Below, in pieces: positions 28,078 through 36,445 of a DNA stretch of 64,000 bases. The notes under the pieces were generated by a model. That model was not told the origin of the DNA. It saw only the letters and a list, made by a program, of their open reading frames with translations, and searched no databases. Position numbers and translations under genes: made by a program. The stretch's first letter is position 1; each line of letters starts with the position of its first letter. This DNA is from Dyella_D sp052115385 (GTDB lineage: Bacteria; Pseudomonadota; Gammaproteobacteria; Xanthomonadales; Rhodanobacteraceae). The stretch lies in contig NZ_JBFRGP010000013.1 in the NCBI RefSeq assembly GCF_052115385.1, forward strand, positions 62,001-126,000, in the 5' to 3' direction.

Positions 28078-28689
28078 TCAGCGCGCGCGCCACGGCCACA
28101 TCGAGCGCAGCACGTCGTCGCGCCGCACGAAGTGGTGATAGAGCGCGGCGCCGATATGCAGCAGGACCAGGGCGAGCAAGGCCCAGGCGATGTCCTGGTG
28201 CCAGACCAGCAAGGCATCGGCGAGATCTTCGTCGTCCGCCACCAGCGCGGGCAGCGTGGCGCCGAACAGATACACCGGCTTGCCTTCGGCATTGCTGAGC
28301 GCCCAGCCGACCAGCGGCAGGGCGAGCAGGATCAGGTACAGCGCGGCGTGGGTAAGCCAGGCGGCGATGCGGACCAGGCGCGAATGGACCACCTGCGGCA
28401 GCTTGCCGTTGCGCAAGCGCAGGCCGATGCGCAGCACCGCCAGCAGCAGCACCAGCAGTCCGCTATGGCGATGGGCTTCGAGCAGCCACTGGCGGGCCAC
28501 GCGGCCGGCCACTTCGTCGCGGGTCAGCGCGAAGGCCGCGGCGGCGATCAGCAGCAGCACCGTGCTCCAGTGCAGGATCGCCAGGCCGCGCGGGCGGCGG
28601 ATCGATTGCTGTGCCTGCGTGGGGCTTGCAATGGCGGGCGTGCTGCCCGGCATCGGCATGTCGGCTTTGTCCTCGTACCTCGAACCCAT
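28078..28689 (-). CDS. Cytochrome b561 (membrane dihaem)
   Basis: This 203-residue protein is a four-helix cytochrome b561 of the bacterial CybB type. Helix 1 includes the haem-ligand His in AILHWSTVLLLIAAAAF, helix 2 AHRHSGLLVLLLAVLRIGLRLR, helix 3 WLTHAALYLILLALPLVGW and helix 4 VWHQDIAWALLALVLLHIGAALYHHF; the four ligating histidines fit these positions. It transfers electrons between quinone and periplasmic acceptors. It is the first gene of the minus-strand cytochrome operon, 69 bp ahead of the haem-porin. Met11 is an alternative start. Confidence 0.88.
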   Translation of the reverse strand: MGSRYEDKADMPMPGSTPAIASPTQAQQSIRRPRGLAILHWSTVLLLIAAAAFALTRDEVAGRVARQWLLEAHRHSGLLVLLLAVLRIGLRLRNGKLPQVVHSRLVRIAAWLTHAALYLILLALPLVGWALSNAEGKPVYLFGATLPALVADDEDLADALLVWHQDIAWALLALVLLHIGAALYHHFVRRDDVLRSMWPWRAR

Positions 28690-29004
28690 CCAGCGATCCC
28701 CGCGCGTCGTGTCTGGCGTAGGTGCGGGTTGGATCGAGAAAGGTTGTGATCAATTTGCACATTGAATCCTTCTCCCTCCGGGAGCGCGCGGCTTTGAGGA
28801 GCGAGGAAGGTGGCGGCAGCCGGATGAGGGTACGGGCGGAGTGGAACGCACCACTTCGGCCGCACCCTCACCCCAACCCCTCTCCGATGGGAGAGGGGCT
28901 CAGGTTTTTGCATCGCCTGCTGTGAAGCACACGCAACCTTTCCCGACGCCACGGGCACTCAGCCTCGAACAGGTCGTTCTCACACGAGCGAAGAGTCAGC
29001 CACG
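28690..29004. other. Intergenic region between the cytochrome and polysaccharide operons
   Basis: The 315-bp gap must hold the divergent promoters of both operons. It contains a partial palindrome tccctccggga near 28770 and the strong hairpin described separately at 28877-28909. The text around it (ccctcaccccaaccc plus the hairpin) looks like one of the dispersed intergenic repeats common in this bacterial group. No open frame is credible. The ATG at 29005 lacks a strong Shine-Dalgarno; gagcgaagag at ~28986 is the closest. Confidence 0.45.
28877..28909 (+). terminator. Hairpin with T-tract ahead of the polysaccharide operon
   Basis: The arms cccctctcc (28877-28885) and ggagagggg (28890-28898) pair perfectly over 9 bp with loop gatg. 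They are followed by ctcaggttttt, giving five T at 28905-28909. On the plus strand this has the form of a rho-independent terminator, yet no plus-strand gene precedes it. It could be an attenuator in the leader of the polysaccharide mRNA or simply a dispersed repeat. Confidence 0.45.
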
Positions 29005-29430
29005 ATGGACATCGAACGCATCCAGTTTCAGCAGCACGGCGACCACGGCGGCATGCTCGTGGCCTTGGAACAGGAGCGCAACGTGCCGTTCGAGATTCGG
29101 CGCGTGTACTACGTGTACGCCACCGAGCCGAACGTGCACCGCGGCCGGCATGCGCACCGCCATCTCAAGCAGCTGGCGGTGGCCGTGCGCGGCTCGGTGA
29201 CCATCCTGCTCGACGACGGCACCGGCCCGGTCGAGGTGGTGCTGAACGACCCGGGCCAGGGCCTGCTGCTGGGCGACATGGTCTGGCGCGAGCTGTACGG
29301 CTTCAGCGACGACTGCGTGCTGATGGTGCTGGCCGACCAGTTCTACGACCCGGCCGACTACATCACCGACTACGACGAATTCCTGCGCGAAGCCAACGGC
29401 TTCCACCGCCTCGGGGGCGCGGTGGCATGA
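29005..29430 (+). CDS. FdtA/QdtA-type dTDP-sugar 3,4-ketoisomerase (cupin)
   Basis: The 141-residue protein is a RmlC-like cupin of the FdtA/WxcM C-terminal family. Typical motifs are GGMLVALEQERNVPFEIRRVYYVY, then RGRHAHRHLKQLAVAV with the catalytic histidine pair, and VLMVLADQFYDPADYITDYDEF at the end. FdtA and QdtA isomerise dTDP-4-keto-6-deoxyglucose to the 3-keto sugar, the committed step to 3-amino-3,6-dideoxy sugars. The FdtB-like aminotransferase at 31985 is the expected next enzyme. Its stop overlaps the next gene by 4 bp. Confidence 0.87.
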   Translation: MDIERIQFQQHGDHGGMLVALEQERNVPFEIRRVYYVYATEPNVHRGRHAHRHLKQLAVAVRGSVTILLDDGTGPVEVVLNDPGQGLLLGDMVWRELYGFSDDCVLMVLADQFYDPADYITDYDEFLREANGFHRLGGAVA

Positions 29431-30092
29431 GCCGGCCGCTGGTGCTGGTCGGCGCGGGCGAGATGGCGCGGATCGCGCTCGAATACTTCGAGCACGACAG
29501 CGACTACGAGGTGGTCGCCTTCAGCGTCGAGCGCGCGCACCTGAAAGAAACCGAGCTGGAAGGGCGTCCGGTGCTGGCCTACGAGGAGCTGGCGGCGAGC
29601 TACGCGCCGGGCGATGCCGAGCTGTTCGTGGCGATTCCCGCCACCGGCCTCAATCGCTTGCGCACGCGCCTGTACCTGGATGCCAAGGGCAAGGGCTACC
29701 GCTTCGCCAGCTACGTCAGCAGCCACGCCTTCGTGTGGCGCAACGCCGAGATCGGCGAAAACACCTTTATTTTCGAAAACAACGTGATCCAGCCGTTCGT
29801 GCGGGTGGGCAACAACTGCATCCTGTGGAGCGGCAACCACGTGGGGCATCGCACGGTGGTGCGCGACCATGTGTTCGTCGCCTCGCACGCGGTGATTTCG
29901 GGTTTCTGCGAGATCGGCGAAAGCAGCTTCGTCGGCGTCAACGCCACCTTCAACGACGGCGTGAAAGTGGCGGCGGACAATGTGATCGGTTCCGGTGCCC
30001 TGGTGGTGCGCGATACCGAACCGGGCAAGGTCTACGTCGGCTCGCCTGCGCGTGCCTTGCCGGACCGCTCCAGCCTGGATGTGAGGTTCTAG
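29427..30092 (+). CDS. PglD/NeuD-like hexapeptide-repeat acyltransferase
   Basis: The 221-residue protein has an N-terminal Rossmann-like UDP-binding lobe (VLVGAGEMARIALEYF) and a C-terminal left-handed beta-helix from ~residue 100 with hexapeptide repeats (IGENTFIFENNVIQPFVRVGNNCILWSGNHVGHRTVV). This is the PglD/PerB/NeuD arrangement, in which acetyl-CoA is used to acylate an amino sugar; His near residue 131 is the likely base. In this operon it may N-acylate the 3-amino sugar made by the FdtA/FdtB-like pair. O-acylation of another sugar is the alternative. Confidence 0.83.
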   Translation: MSRPLVLVGAGEMARIALEYFEHDSDYEVVAFSVERAHLKETELEGRPVLAYEELAASYAPGDAELFVAIPATGLNRLRTRLYLDAKGKGYRFASYVSSHAFVWRNAEIGENTFIFENNVIQPFVRVGNNCILWSGNHVGHRTVVRDHVFVASHAVISGFCEIGESSFVGVNATFNDGVKVAADNVIGSGALVVRDTEPGKVYVGSPARALPDRSSLDVRF

Positions 30093-30097
30093 CGCGC

Positions 30098-31066
30098 ATG
30101 CTGACGTGGACCAAGCGCGGACTGGTATTCGAGGTGGCGCGCGATGGCGTCGGTGGCTGGATGCGCCATTCGGCGCTGACCCCGACGCCGTGGCAGCTGG
30201 ATGAGCAGCGCATTCGCGTCTACGCCGGTTTTCGCGATGGCGCCGGGGTCAGCCGGCTCGGCTATGTCGACCTGGCGGCGGACGATCCATCGTGCGTACT
30301 CGGCGTGAGTGCGCAGCCGGTGCTGGATATCGGCCGCGGCGGTTGCTTCGACGACAACGGCATGATCCTGGGCGACGTGGTCGAAGCACCAGGCGGGCTG
30401 CACCTGTTCTACGTGGGTTTCCAGCAGGTGGCGAAGGCCAAGTTCCTGGCCTTCAGCGGTCTGGCCCTGTCCACCGACGGCGGCGAACATTTCCAGCGCG
30501 TGCAGGAGACGCCGATCCTGGATCGCGCGCCACGCCGCAGCACCATCGCGGCGATCCACAGCGCGCACTACGACAACGGCCTGTGGCGGCTGTGGTATGC
30601 GGTGGGCGACGACTGGGAATCGATCGGCGGCCGGCCGTTTCCGCGTTATCACATCTGTTACACCGAGACGCGCGACCTCCATGCGATCCCGCGCGGCGAC
30701 CGCATGTGCCTGTTGCCGCGCGGCGACGAATACCGCATCGGGCGGCCGCGCGTGTATCGCTTGGGCGGCCGCTACGTCATGTACTTCACCTGGGGCGACC
30801 GTGCCGGACGCTATCAGCCCGGCGTGGCGTTCAGCGACGACGGCGTGCATTGGGAGCGCGACGACGATGCGCTCGGCATCGCCCCTTCCCGCGACGGCTG
30901 GGATGCGCGCGCGCTGTGCTATCCGGCCTTGCTGCGCCAGCGCGGCAAGCTGCTGATGTTCTACAACGGCAACGACATGGGCATGGCCGGCTTCGGTTTG
31001 GCCGAGACGGCGTTCGACGAAGGCCGGCAAGCGGTGGCCGGGGAGCGCGCGCATGCTCTCGGTTAG
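30098..31066 (+). CDS. Glycosidase-like five-bladed beta-propeller protein
   Basis: This 322-residue protein starts at the ATG at 30098. Its repeated motifs (RLGYVDL, GLHLFYVGFQ, GLWRLWYAVGDDW, GRYVMYFTWGD, GKLLMFYNGNDMGMAGFGLAE) suit the GH43/GH32/GH130 superfamily of propeller enzymes. An Asp in CFDDNGMILGDVV lies where these enzymes often place a catalytic acid. No signal peptide is present, so it would act in the cytoplasm, unusual for a hydrolase; a sugar phosphorylase or transferase role in building the polysaccharide is possible. Related proteins occur in other surface-polysaccharide loci next to FdtA-like genes. Its end overlaps the next gene by 14 bp. Confidence 0.65.
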   Translation: MLTWTKRGLVFEVARDGVGGWMRHSALTPTPWQLDEQRIRVYAGFRDGAGVSRLGYVDLAADDPSCVLGVSAQPVLDIGRGGCFDDNGMILGDVVEAPGGLHLFYVGFQQVAKAKFLAFSGLALSTDGGEHFQRVQETPILDRAPRRSTIAAIHSAHYDNGLWRLWYAVGDDWESIGGRPFPRYHICYTETRDLHAIPRGDRMCLLPRGDEYRIGRPRVYRLGGRYVMYFTWGDRAGRYQPGVAFSDDGVHWERDDDALGIAPSRDGWDARALCYPALLRQRGKLLMFYNGNDMGMAGFGLAETAFDEGRQAVAGERAHALG

Positions 31067-31988
31067 ACCTTATGCCCCGGTGGACGCTGCGGCGTGGGAT
31101 GCGCTGGTCGCACGTTCGCGCAATGGCAACCTGCTGCACCGGCGCGGCTATATGGACTATCACGCCGACCGCTTCGTCGATGCCTCGCTGCTGGTGGAGA
31201 AGGACGGCGAACTCGTCGCCGTGCTGCCGGCCAATCGCGATGGCGAGCAGGTGAGCAGCCATGGCGGGCTTACTTACGCCGGCCTGATCAGTTCGCACGC
31301 GTTACGTGCCGAGGCGGCGCTGGAGGCGTTCGAGAAGATCGGCGAGCACTACCGCGCGCTGGGCGCGAAGCGCTTGCTCTACAAGGCGGGGCCGCATGTA
31401 TTCCACGTGTATCCGGCCGAGGAAGATCTGTACGCGCTGCATCGGCTGGGCGCTCGCCTGGTGCGGCGCGATCTCTCTTCGGTGATCGCCTTGCGCGAGC
31501 CGTTCCAGTTCACGGAGGAGCGCCGCCGCGCCGTGGCCAAGGCGCGCAAGGCCGGGCTGGGCGTGCGCACCGGCGGCGACCTTGCACCGTTCCATGCACT
31601 GCTGACCCAGGTGCTCGCCAGGCACGAAGCCACTCCGGTCCACTCGCTGGCGGAGCTGCGCCTGCTGCAAGGGCGCTTCCCGGAACATATCGTGCTGCAC
31701 GAAGTGGCGGACGGAAACGAACCCTTGGCGGCCGCGCTCGTCTATGACCTGGGGCCGACGGCGCACACGCAGTACCTGGCCGCTTCCGAAGCCGGCCGCC
31801 AGCGCCATGCGTTGAGCCTGCTGCTGGCCGAGCTGATCGAGCACACCTATGCGCACAAGCGCCACTTCAGCTTCGGCGTCTCCACCGAGCAGGCCGGGCG
31901 CGTGCTGAATACGGGGCTGGTCGAACAGAAGGAGCGCTTCGGCGCCCGCGCCGCGGTACACGACTTCTACGAATGGGAGTTCGCATGA
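31053..31988 (+). CDS. FemAB/GNAT-like acyl-acceptor transferase
   Basis: The 311-residue protein fits the FemAB/GNAT-type acyltransferase fold: LLHRRGYMDYHADRF near residue 27, VAVLPANRDGEQVSSHGGLTYAGL near 55 and a C-terminal EQAGRVLNTGLVEQKERFGAR. Proteins of this kind often attach amino acids or acyl groups and are common in exopolysaccharide loci. It overlaps the propeller gene by 14 bp and the aminotransferase gene by 4 bp. A GGGGAG ribosome site lies upstream within the previous gene. It may add an amino acid to the 3-amino sugar, which is inference. Confidence 0.72.
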   Translation: MLSVRPYAPVDAAAWDALVARSRNGNLLHRRGYMDYHADRFVDASLLVEKDGELVAVLPANRDGEQVSSHGGLTYAGLISSHALRAEAALEAFEKIGEHYRALGAKRLLYKAGPHVFHVYPAEEDLYALHRLGARLVRRDLSSVIALREPFQFTEERRRAVAKARKAGLGVRTGGDLAPFHALLTQVLARHEATPVHSLAELRLLQGRFPEHIVLHEVADGNEPLAAALVYDLGPTAHTQYLAASEAGRQRHALSLLLAELIEHTYAHKRHFSFGVSTEQAGRVLNTGLVEQKERFGARAAVHDFYEWEFA

Positions 31989-33097
31989 GCGTCCCGTTCT
32001 TCGACCTGCAAGCCGTCAATGCGCGTTATGCCGAGGCGCTGAAAGCCGCGGCGGCGCGCGTGATCGATTCGGGCTGGTACATCCTCGGCGCCGAGCTGGA
32101 AGCGTTCGAGCGCGAGTTCGCCGACTACTGCGGCGTGCGCCATGCACTGGGCGTGGGCAACGGGCTGGATGCGCTGAGCTTGATCCTGCGTGCCTACGGC
32201 GGCCTGGGCACGCTGCGCGAGGGCGACGAAGTGATCGTGCCCGCCAACACCTTTATCGCCACCTTCCTGGCGGTGAGCCAGAGCGGGCTGGTGCCGGTGC
32301 CGGTGGAACCGGACCCGGTCACTTTCAATCTCGATCCGGCGCGGGTGGAGCAGGCGATCGGGCCGCGCACGCGGGCGATCGTCGCGGTGCATCTGTACGG
32401 CCAACTGGCCGACATGCCGACGTTGGCGGCATTGGCGCGCCGGCGCGGGCTGCTGCTGATCGAGGACGCGGCGCAGGCGCATGGCGCCACGCTCGACGGC
32501 TGCAAAGCCGGCGCGTTCGGCGACGCCGCGGCCTTCAGTTTTTTTCCGACCAAGAACCTGGGCGCGCTGGGCGACGGCGGCGCAGTGACCACCAGCGACG
32601 ATGCGCTGGCCAGGCGTGTCGCGGCCTTGCGCAACTACGGTTCGGAAACCAAGTACCACCATCTGTACCAGGGCGTGAATTCGCGCCTGGACGAAATGCA
32701 GGCCGCCTTGCTGCGAGTGAAGCTGGCGCATCTGGACGAGGAGATCCTGCTCCGCCGCCGCATCGCGCGGCGCTACCGCGAGGGCATCGAGCACCCGGCC
32801 ATCGCACTGCCGCGGGTGGCGCGCGAGGAAGGCCACGTGTGGCACCTGTTCGTGCTGCGCTGCCGGCGGCGCGATGCCTTGCAACGGCATCTGCTGGCCC
32901 ACGGCATCCATACCCAGGTGCATTACCCGGTGCCGCCGCATCGCCAGCCCGCCTATGCACCGCTGCATCGCTGCCAGTTGCCGGTGACGGAACGGCTGCA
33001 TGAGGAAGTGCTGAGCCTGCCGCTGAACCCGGTCTTGGACGAAGCGATGGTGGAGCGCGTCATCGCCGCCTGCCGTGCCTTCAAGGGTGGCGCATGA
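31985..33097 (+). CDS. FdtB-like DegT/DnrJ/EryC1 sugar aminotransferase
   Basis: The 370-residue PLP enzyme starts at the ATG at 31985 (ATGA overlap); an ATG four codons earlier is possible. The PLP Lys is Lys190 in FSFFPTKNLGALGDGG, with the cofactor Asp161-Ala-Ala-Gln. The opening VPFFDLQAVNARY and the GVNSRLDEMQAALL segment are typical of FdtB/QdtB enzymes, which transaminate dTDP-3-keto-6-deoxyhexose. This follows directly from the FdtA-like step at 29005. The supplying RmlA/RmlB enzymes are not in the window. Confidence 0.9.
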   Translation: MSVPFFDLQAVNARYAEALKAAAARVIDSGWYILGAELEAFEREFADYCGVRHALGVGNGLDALSLILRAYGGLGTLREGDEVIVPANTFIATFLAVSQSGLVPVPVEPDPVTFNLDPARVEQAIGPRTRAIVAVHLYGQLADMPTLAALARRRGLLLIEDAAQAHGATLDGCKAGAFGDAAAFSFFPTKNLGALGDGGAVTTSDDALARRVAALRNYGSETKYHHLYQGVNSRLDEMQAALLRVKLAHLDEEILLRRRIARRYREGIEHPAIALPRVAREEGHVWHLFVLRCRRRDALQRHLLAHGIHTQVHYPVPPHRQPAYAPLHRCQLPVTERLHEEVLSLPLNPVLDEAMVERVIAACRAFKGGA

Positions 33098-34344
33098 GCA
33101 TCGCCCGCGCCGGCCTGTACAGCGCCATCGGCACCGCCGCACGCCTGCTCGCGGGCCTGGTGGTGGTGAAGCTGGTGGCGTGGGCGGCCGGGCCGGACGG
33201 GGTCGGCAAGCTGGGCCAGTTCATGAGCCTGATGTCGCTGCTGGCGGTGCTGGCCGGCGGCGGGATCAGCGCGGCCATCGTCAAATACGTGGCCGAATAC
33301 CGCGACGATCCGGAGCGCCTCGCACGCCTGCTGCGCGCCGCGCTGGGCTATGCGCTGTGCGCGGCGATCCTGATGGGCCTGGCCGCATTGCTGTTCAGCC
33401 GGCAGCTTGCGCTGTGGCTGCTGGACGACGTGCGTTACGAGGGCTTGCTGCGCGTGCTGGCGTTCGCCCAGGTCGGCATTGCGGTCAGCAATTATCTGCT
33501 GGCGGTGATCAACGGTTTCATGGACGTGCGCCGGCTGGTGTTTATCCAGGTGGTGGGTTCGGGCTTGAGCATCCTGCTGGCCGCGTGGCTTTCCTGGCAG
33601 CAGGGCTTGTATGGCGCGCTGCTGGCGCTGGTGCTGGGCCAGCTGCTGTGGCTGGCGATCGGCTTGCCGGCGTGGTGGCGCAGTCCGGATTTCCGCCCCG
33701 GCATGCTGCGCGCCGGCTATGACCGCGACATGATCGTGCGGCTGGCGACGTTCTCATTGATGACGCTGAGCTCGGCGTTGTGCGCGCCGCTGGTCAATAT
33801 CGCCGTGCGCGACCATCTCGCCGCGCAGTTCGGCTGGGAGCAGGTCGGCTACTGGCAGGCGGTGACGCGGGTGTCGGATGCCTACCTGCTGTTCCTCACC
33901 ACCGCGATCAACGTCTATTACCTGCCCAGGCTCGCCGCGGTACGCGAGCGCGAGGAACTGAAGCGCGAGCTGGGCCAGGCCTGGCGCCAGCTGTTGCCGG
34001 CCGCCGCGACGCTGGCCCTGCTGGTGTACGTGGCGCGCGAATGGGTGACGCGGGCGCTGTTCACCGCCGACTTCGCCGCCGCCAATGCGCTGTACGGGCC
34101 GCAGCTGATCGGCGACGTGATCAAGATCGCCTCGTTCGTGCTGTCGTACCTGATGCTGGCCAAGGCCATGACCGGCCTGTTCGTGCTGTCGGAGTTCGTC
34201 TTCGCCGCCGGCTACCTGGGCCTGGTCTTCGTATTTACCCGCTGGTACGGGCTGCCCGGCGCGGTCTACGCCTTCGCAGTGAATTACCTGTTCTATCTCG
34301 TCTTCAACATGCTGGTGGCCCGCCGCTACCTCAGGAGGCTGTAG
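33094..34344 (+). CDS. Wzx-type polysaccharide flippase
   Basis: The 416-residue protein is highly hydrophobic with about 12-14 transmembrane helices. It begins MSIARAGLYSAIGTAARLLAGLVVVKLVAW, similar to the WzxE/O-antigen translocase branch of the MOP superfamily. It should flip undecaprenyl-linked repeat units across the inner membrane. It precedes a glycosyltransferase and a putative polymerase, completing a Wzx/Wzy-type locus. The ATG overlaps the aminotransferase stop by 4 bp. Confidence 0.87.
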   Translation: MSIARAGLYSAIGTAARLLAGLVVVKLVAWAAGPDGVGKLGQFMSLMSLLAVLAGGGISAAIVKYVAEYRDDPERLARLLRAALGYALCAAILMGLAALLFSRQLALWLLDDVRYEGLLRVLAFAQVGIAVSNYLLAVINGFMDVRRLVFIQVVGSGLSILLAAWLSWQQGLYGALLALVLGQLLWLAIGLPAWWRSPDFRPGMLRAGYDRDMIVRLATFSLMTLSSALCAPLVNIAVRDHLAAQFGWEQVGYWQAVTRVSDAYLLFLTTAINVYYLPRLAAVREREELKRELGQAWRQLLPAAATLALLVYVAREWVTRALFTADFAAANALYGPQLIGDVIKIASFVLSYLMLAKAMTGLFVLSEFVFAAGYLGLVFVFTRWYGLPGAVYAFAVNYLFYLVFNMLVARRYLRRL

Positions 34345-34346
34345 CC

Positions 34347-35294
34347 ATGGGCAGCGAACGGACGGCGGGCGAGGGCGGCTGGCCGCTGGTGTCGATCCTG
34401 ATTCCGGCGCACAACCACGAGCGCTTCGTGCTGCGCTGCCTGGACAGCGTGCTGGAAGATCCGTATCCGGCCAAGGAGCTGGTGATCGTCGACGACGGTT
34501 CGGTCGACGGCACGCCGGGCAAGATCGCGCAGTGGATCGCGCGGCATGAAAACACCTTGCCGATCATCTACCGGCGCCGCGAGAACCGCGGCGTGGCCGC
34601 CACTCTCAATGAGCTGGCATCGCTGGCGCGCGGCGATTTCCTCAAGCTCGGCGCCAGCGACGATTACCTGCTGCCCGGCGGCCTGGAGGCGCAGGTGCGC
34701 TATCTGCAGGCGCAGCCGCGCAAGTGGGCGGTGGTGGGCGATTCGGTGGTGGTCGATTGCTATGGCAACCGCGTGCACGACAGCGGCATGCATGGCTTGC
34801 ATCGCGCGGACAAGCGCCAGTACGCCAGCGACGACGGCATTCGCCGTGCGGTGATCCGCCACTGGGCGATCGGCGGTCCGGTGGCGCTGCTGCGCCGTAG
34901 CGTGCCGGGCGCGATCGCCGGCTGGACCGAAGAATTGCGCATCGACGACTGGGATTTCTTCCTGCGCCTGGTGGCGCGCGATGCGCTGGGTTTCATCGAC
35001 ATGCCGGTCTGCGCCTATCGCCTGCACGATGCCAACCTGAGCAAGACGCGCCATGTCGCCACGCGCGTGGCCAATCTCGCCGAGTCGCGGCGGGTGGCGC
35101 TGCGCCGGGTCGAATTGTTCGACGGGCCGGACTGCCAGCTGCTGAAGGCGCAGGCGCATTACATCGGCGCGAAGATCGCCTTCCTGCAGCGGCGGCCGCT
35201 GCGGCTGCTGTGGCGCATGGCGGCCTGCCTGGCGCTGCGTGGCCTGTCGAAGGTCCGGCTGCCGTCCGCCCACCCGCAGGCGGAGCGCGCATGA
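34347..35294 (+). CDS. Family 2 glycosyltransferase (GT-A)
   Basis: The 315-residue enzyme starts at the ATG at 34347 behind an AGGAGG-type site (34332-34337). It has the GT2 opening VSILIPAHNHERFVLRCLDS, the nucleotide-binding VIVDDGS (Asp49-Asp50) and a LGASDDYLLPGG metal motif near residue 109. An aromatic RIDDWDFFLRL follows, in the position of the usual E-D-x-D/W catalytic loop. It adds one sugar to the lipid-linked repeat unit at the cytoplasmic face. Donor and acceptor are not predictable. Confidence 0.88.
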   Translation: MGSERTAGEGGWPLVSILIPAHNHERFVLRCLDSVLEDPYPAKELVIVDDGSVDGTPGKIAQWIARHENTLPIIYRRRENRGVAATLNELASLARGDFLKLGASDDYLLPGGLEAQVRYLQAQPRKWAVVGDSVVVDCYGNRVHDSGMHGLHRADKRQYASDDGIRRAVIRHWAIGGPVALLRRSVPGAIAGWTEELRIDDWDFFLRLVARDALGFIDMPVCAYRLHDANLSKTRHVATRVANLAESRRVALRRVELFDGPDCQLLKAQAHYIGAKIAFLQRRPLRLLWRMAACLALRGLSKVRLPSAHPQAERA

Positions 35295-36445
35295 AAGCCT
35301 TGCTGCGCCGCCCGTCGACCTATCTGGCCCTGCCGATGCTGCTGGCCTGCGCGGCGACGCTGCTGACCTACGATCTGCCGGAAGGCTATCTGGATGGCGT
35401 GCTGCTGCTGATCGCCGGCGCGGTGGCGATGCTGGCGCTGGATGCGCTGGGCGGCGTGCGCCTGCCGCCGTTCGAGCGCTTCGCGCTGCGCGAGTATGCG
35501 GGCACGCGCGAGGCGCTGGTCGCGTTCGCGTTCTGCGCCCTGGTCGCCGTGTTCTGCGTGCTGGACCTGGCGTTGTTCCCGATCCCGCTGCTGGACCAGC
35601 CCTCGGCTTATGCGCAGATGGAAGGCGGGCGCGAACATATCCGGCATCTGTCGGCCTGGTGCTGGGTGCTGCCGCCGGTGGGGCTGCTATGCGTGCGCAA
35701 CCGCGGGTTGCGCTACGGCATGGTGCTGATCGGCATCGTGTTTCCGATCCTGGTGATCGACCGCAACCGCATCTTTGCCAGCCTGTTCTCGGTGGCGCTG
35801 GTGCTGGTGCTGCGGCGCAAGGGCGGCTTGCGCCTGCCGTGGCCGACCGTTTTGCTGCTGGGGTTGGTGGGCGCGGTGCTGTTCGCGGCGCTGGGCATCC
35901 TGCGTTCCGGGCCGCTGGAAGGGGTGACGCTGCCGTTCGGCGCGCTGTATCGCGAGTCGCCGCCTGGTGTGAAGTGGCTGCTGCTGTATCTCACCGCGGG
36001 GCCGTACAACTTCGCCTCGATGCTGGCCAAGCAGTATCACAACGTGGATTTCCTGCTGAACCAGGTGGTGCCGCTGCGCGGCTCCATCGTCACCGCCGGC
36101 ACCGGCATTCCGCTGGATTCGCCGACCATCAATGTCGGCACCGAGTACTTCCCCTTCCTGCTTGCGCTGGGCCCGGCGGGCGCGCTGGCGGCGATGCTGG
36201 GGCTGTACGCGATGCTGGTGTGGAGCGCGCGGCGGTTGCGTGCCTCCACCTCGCTGTTCTCGCTGCTGATCTTCCTGCGCATGGCCTATGTCGCCGCGAT
36301 GGCGCCGTTCGCGCCGCAGGCCTACACCTTCATGAGCGCGGGTTTCATCGCGCTTTGTCTGCTGATGCAGCTGTTCGCCGCCTGGCTGCCGGCCCGGCGA
36401 CCGAATCCCTTCCCGATGCCTCGAGTCGACCACCATGCACCCTGA
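35291..36445 (+). CDS. Putative O-antigen/exopolysaccharide polymerase (Wzy-like)
   Basis: The 384-residue protein has ~10-12 predicted transmembrane helices and one larger polar loop after residue ~210 (PLEGVTLPFGALYRESPPGVKW). Wzy polymerases share little sequence, so the call rests on topology, size and place between flippase, glycosyltransferase and chain-length regulator. It starts at the ATG at 35291 with a 4-bp overlap and ends 11 bp inside the Wzz-like gene. Its later periplasmic segment (GIPLDSPTINVGTEYFP) resembles loops seen in the O-Ag polymerase family. Confidence 0.72.
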   Translation: MKALLRRPSTYLALPMLLACAATLLTYDLPEGYLDGVLLLIAGAVAMLALDALGGVRLPPFERFALREYAGTREALVAFAFCALVAVFCVLDLALFPIPLLDQPSAYAQMEGGREHIRHLSAWCWVLPPVGLLCVRNRGLRYGMVLIGIVFPILVIDRNRIFASLFSVALVLVLRRKGGLRLPWPTVLLLGLVGAVLFAALGILRSGPLEGVTLPFGALYRESPPGVKWLLLYLTAGPYNFASMLAKQYHNVDFLLNQVVPLRGSIVTAGTGIPLDSPTINVGTEYFPFLLALGPAGALAAMLGLYAMLVWSARRLRASTSLFSLLIFLRMAYVAAMAPFAPQAYTFMSAGFIALCLLMQLFAAWLPARRPNPFPMPRVDHHAP

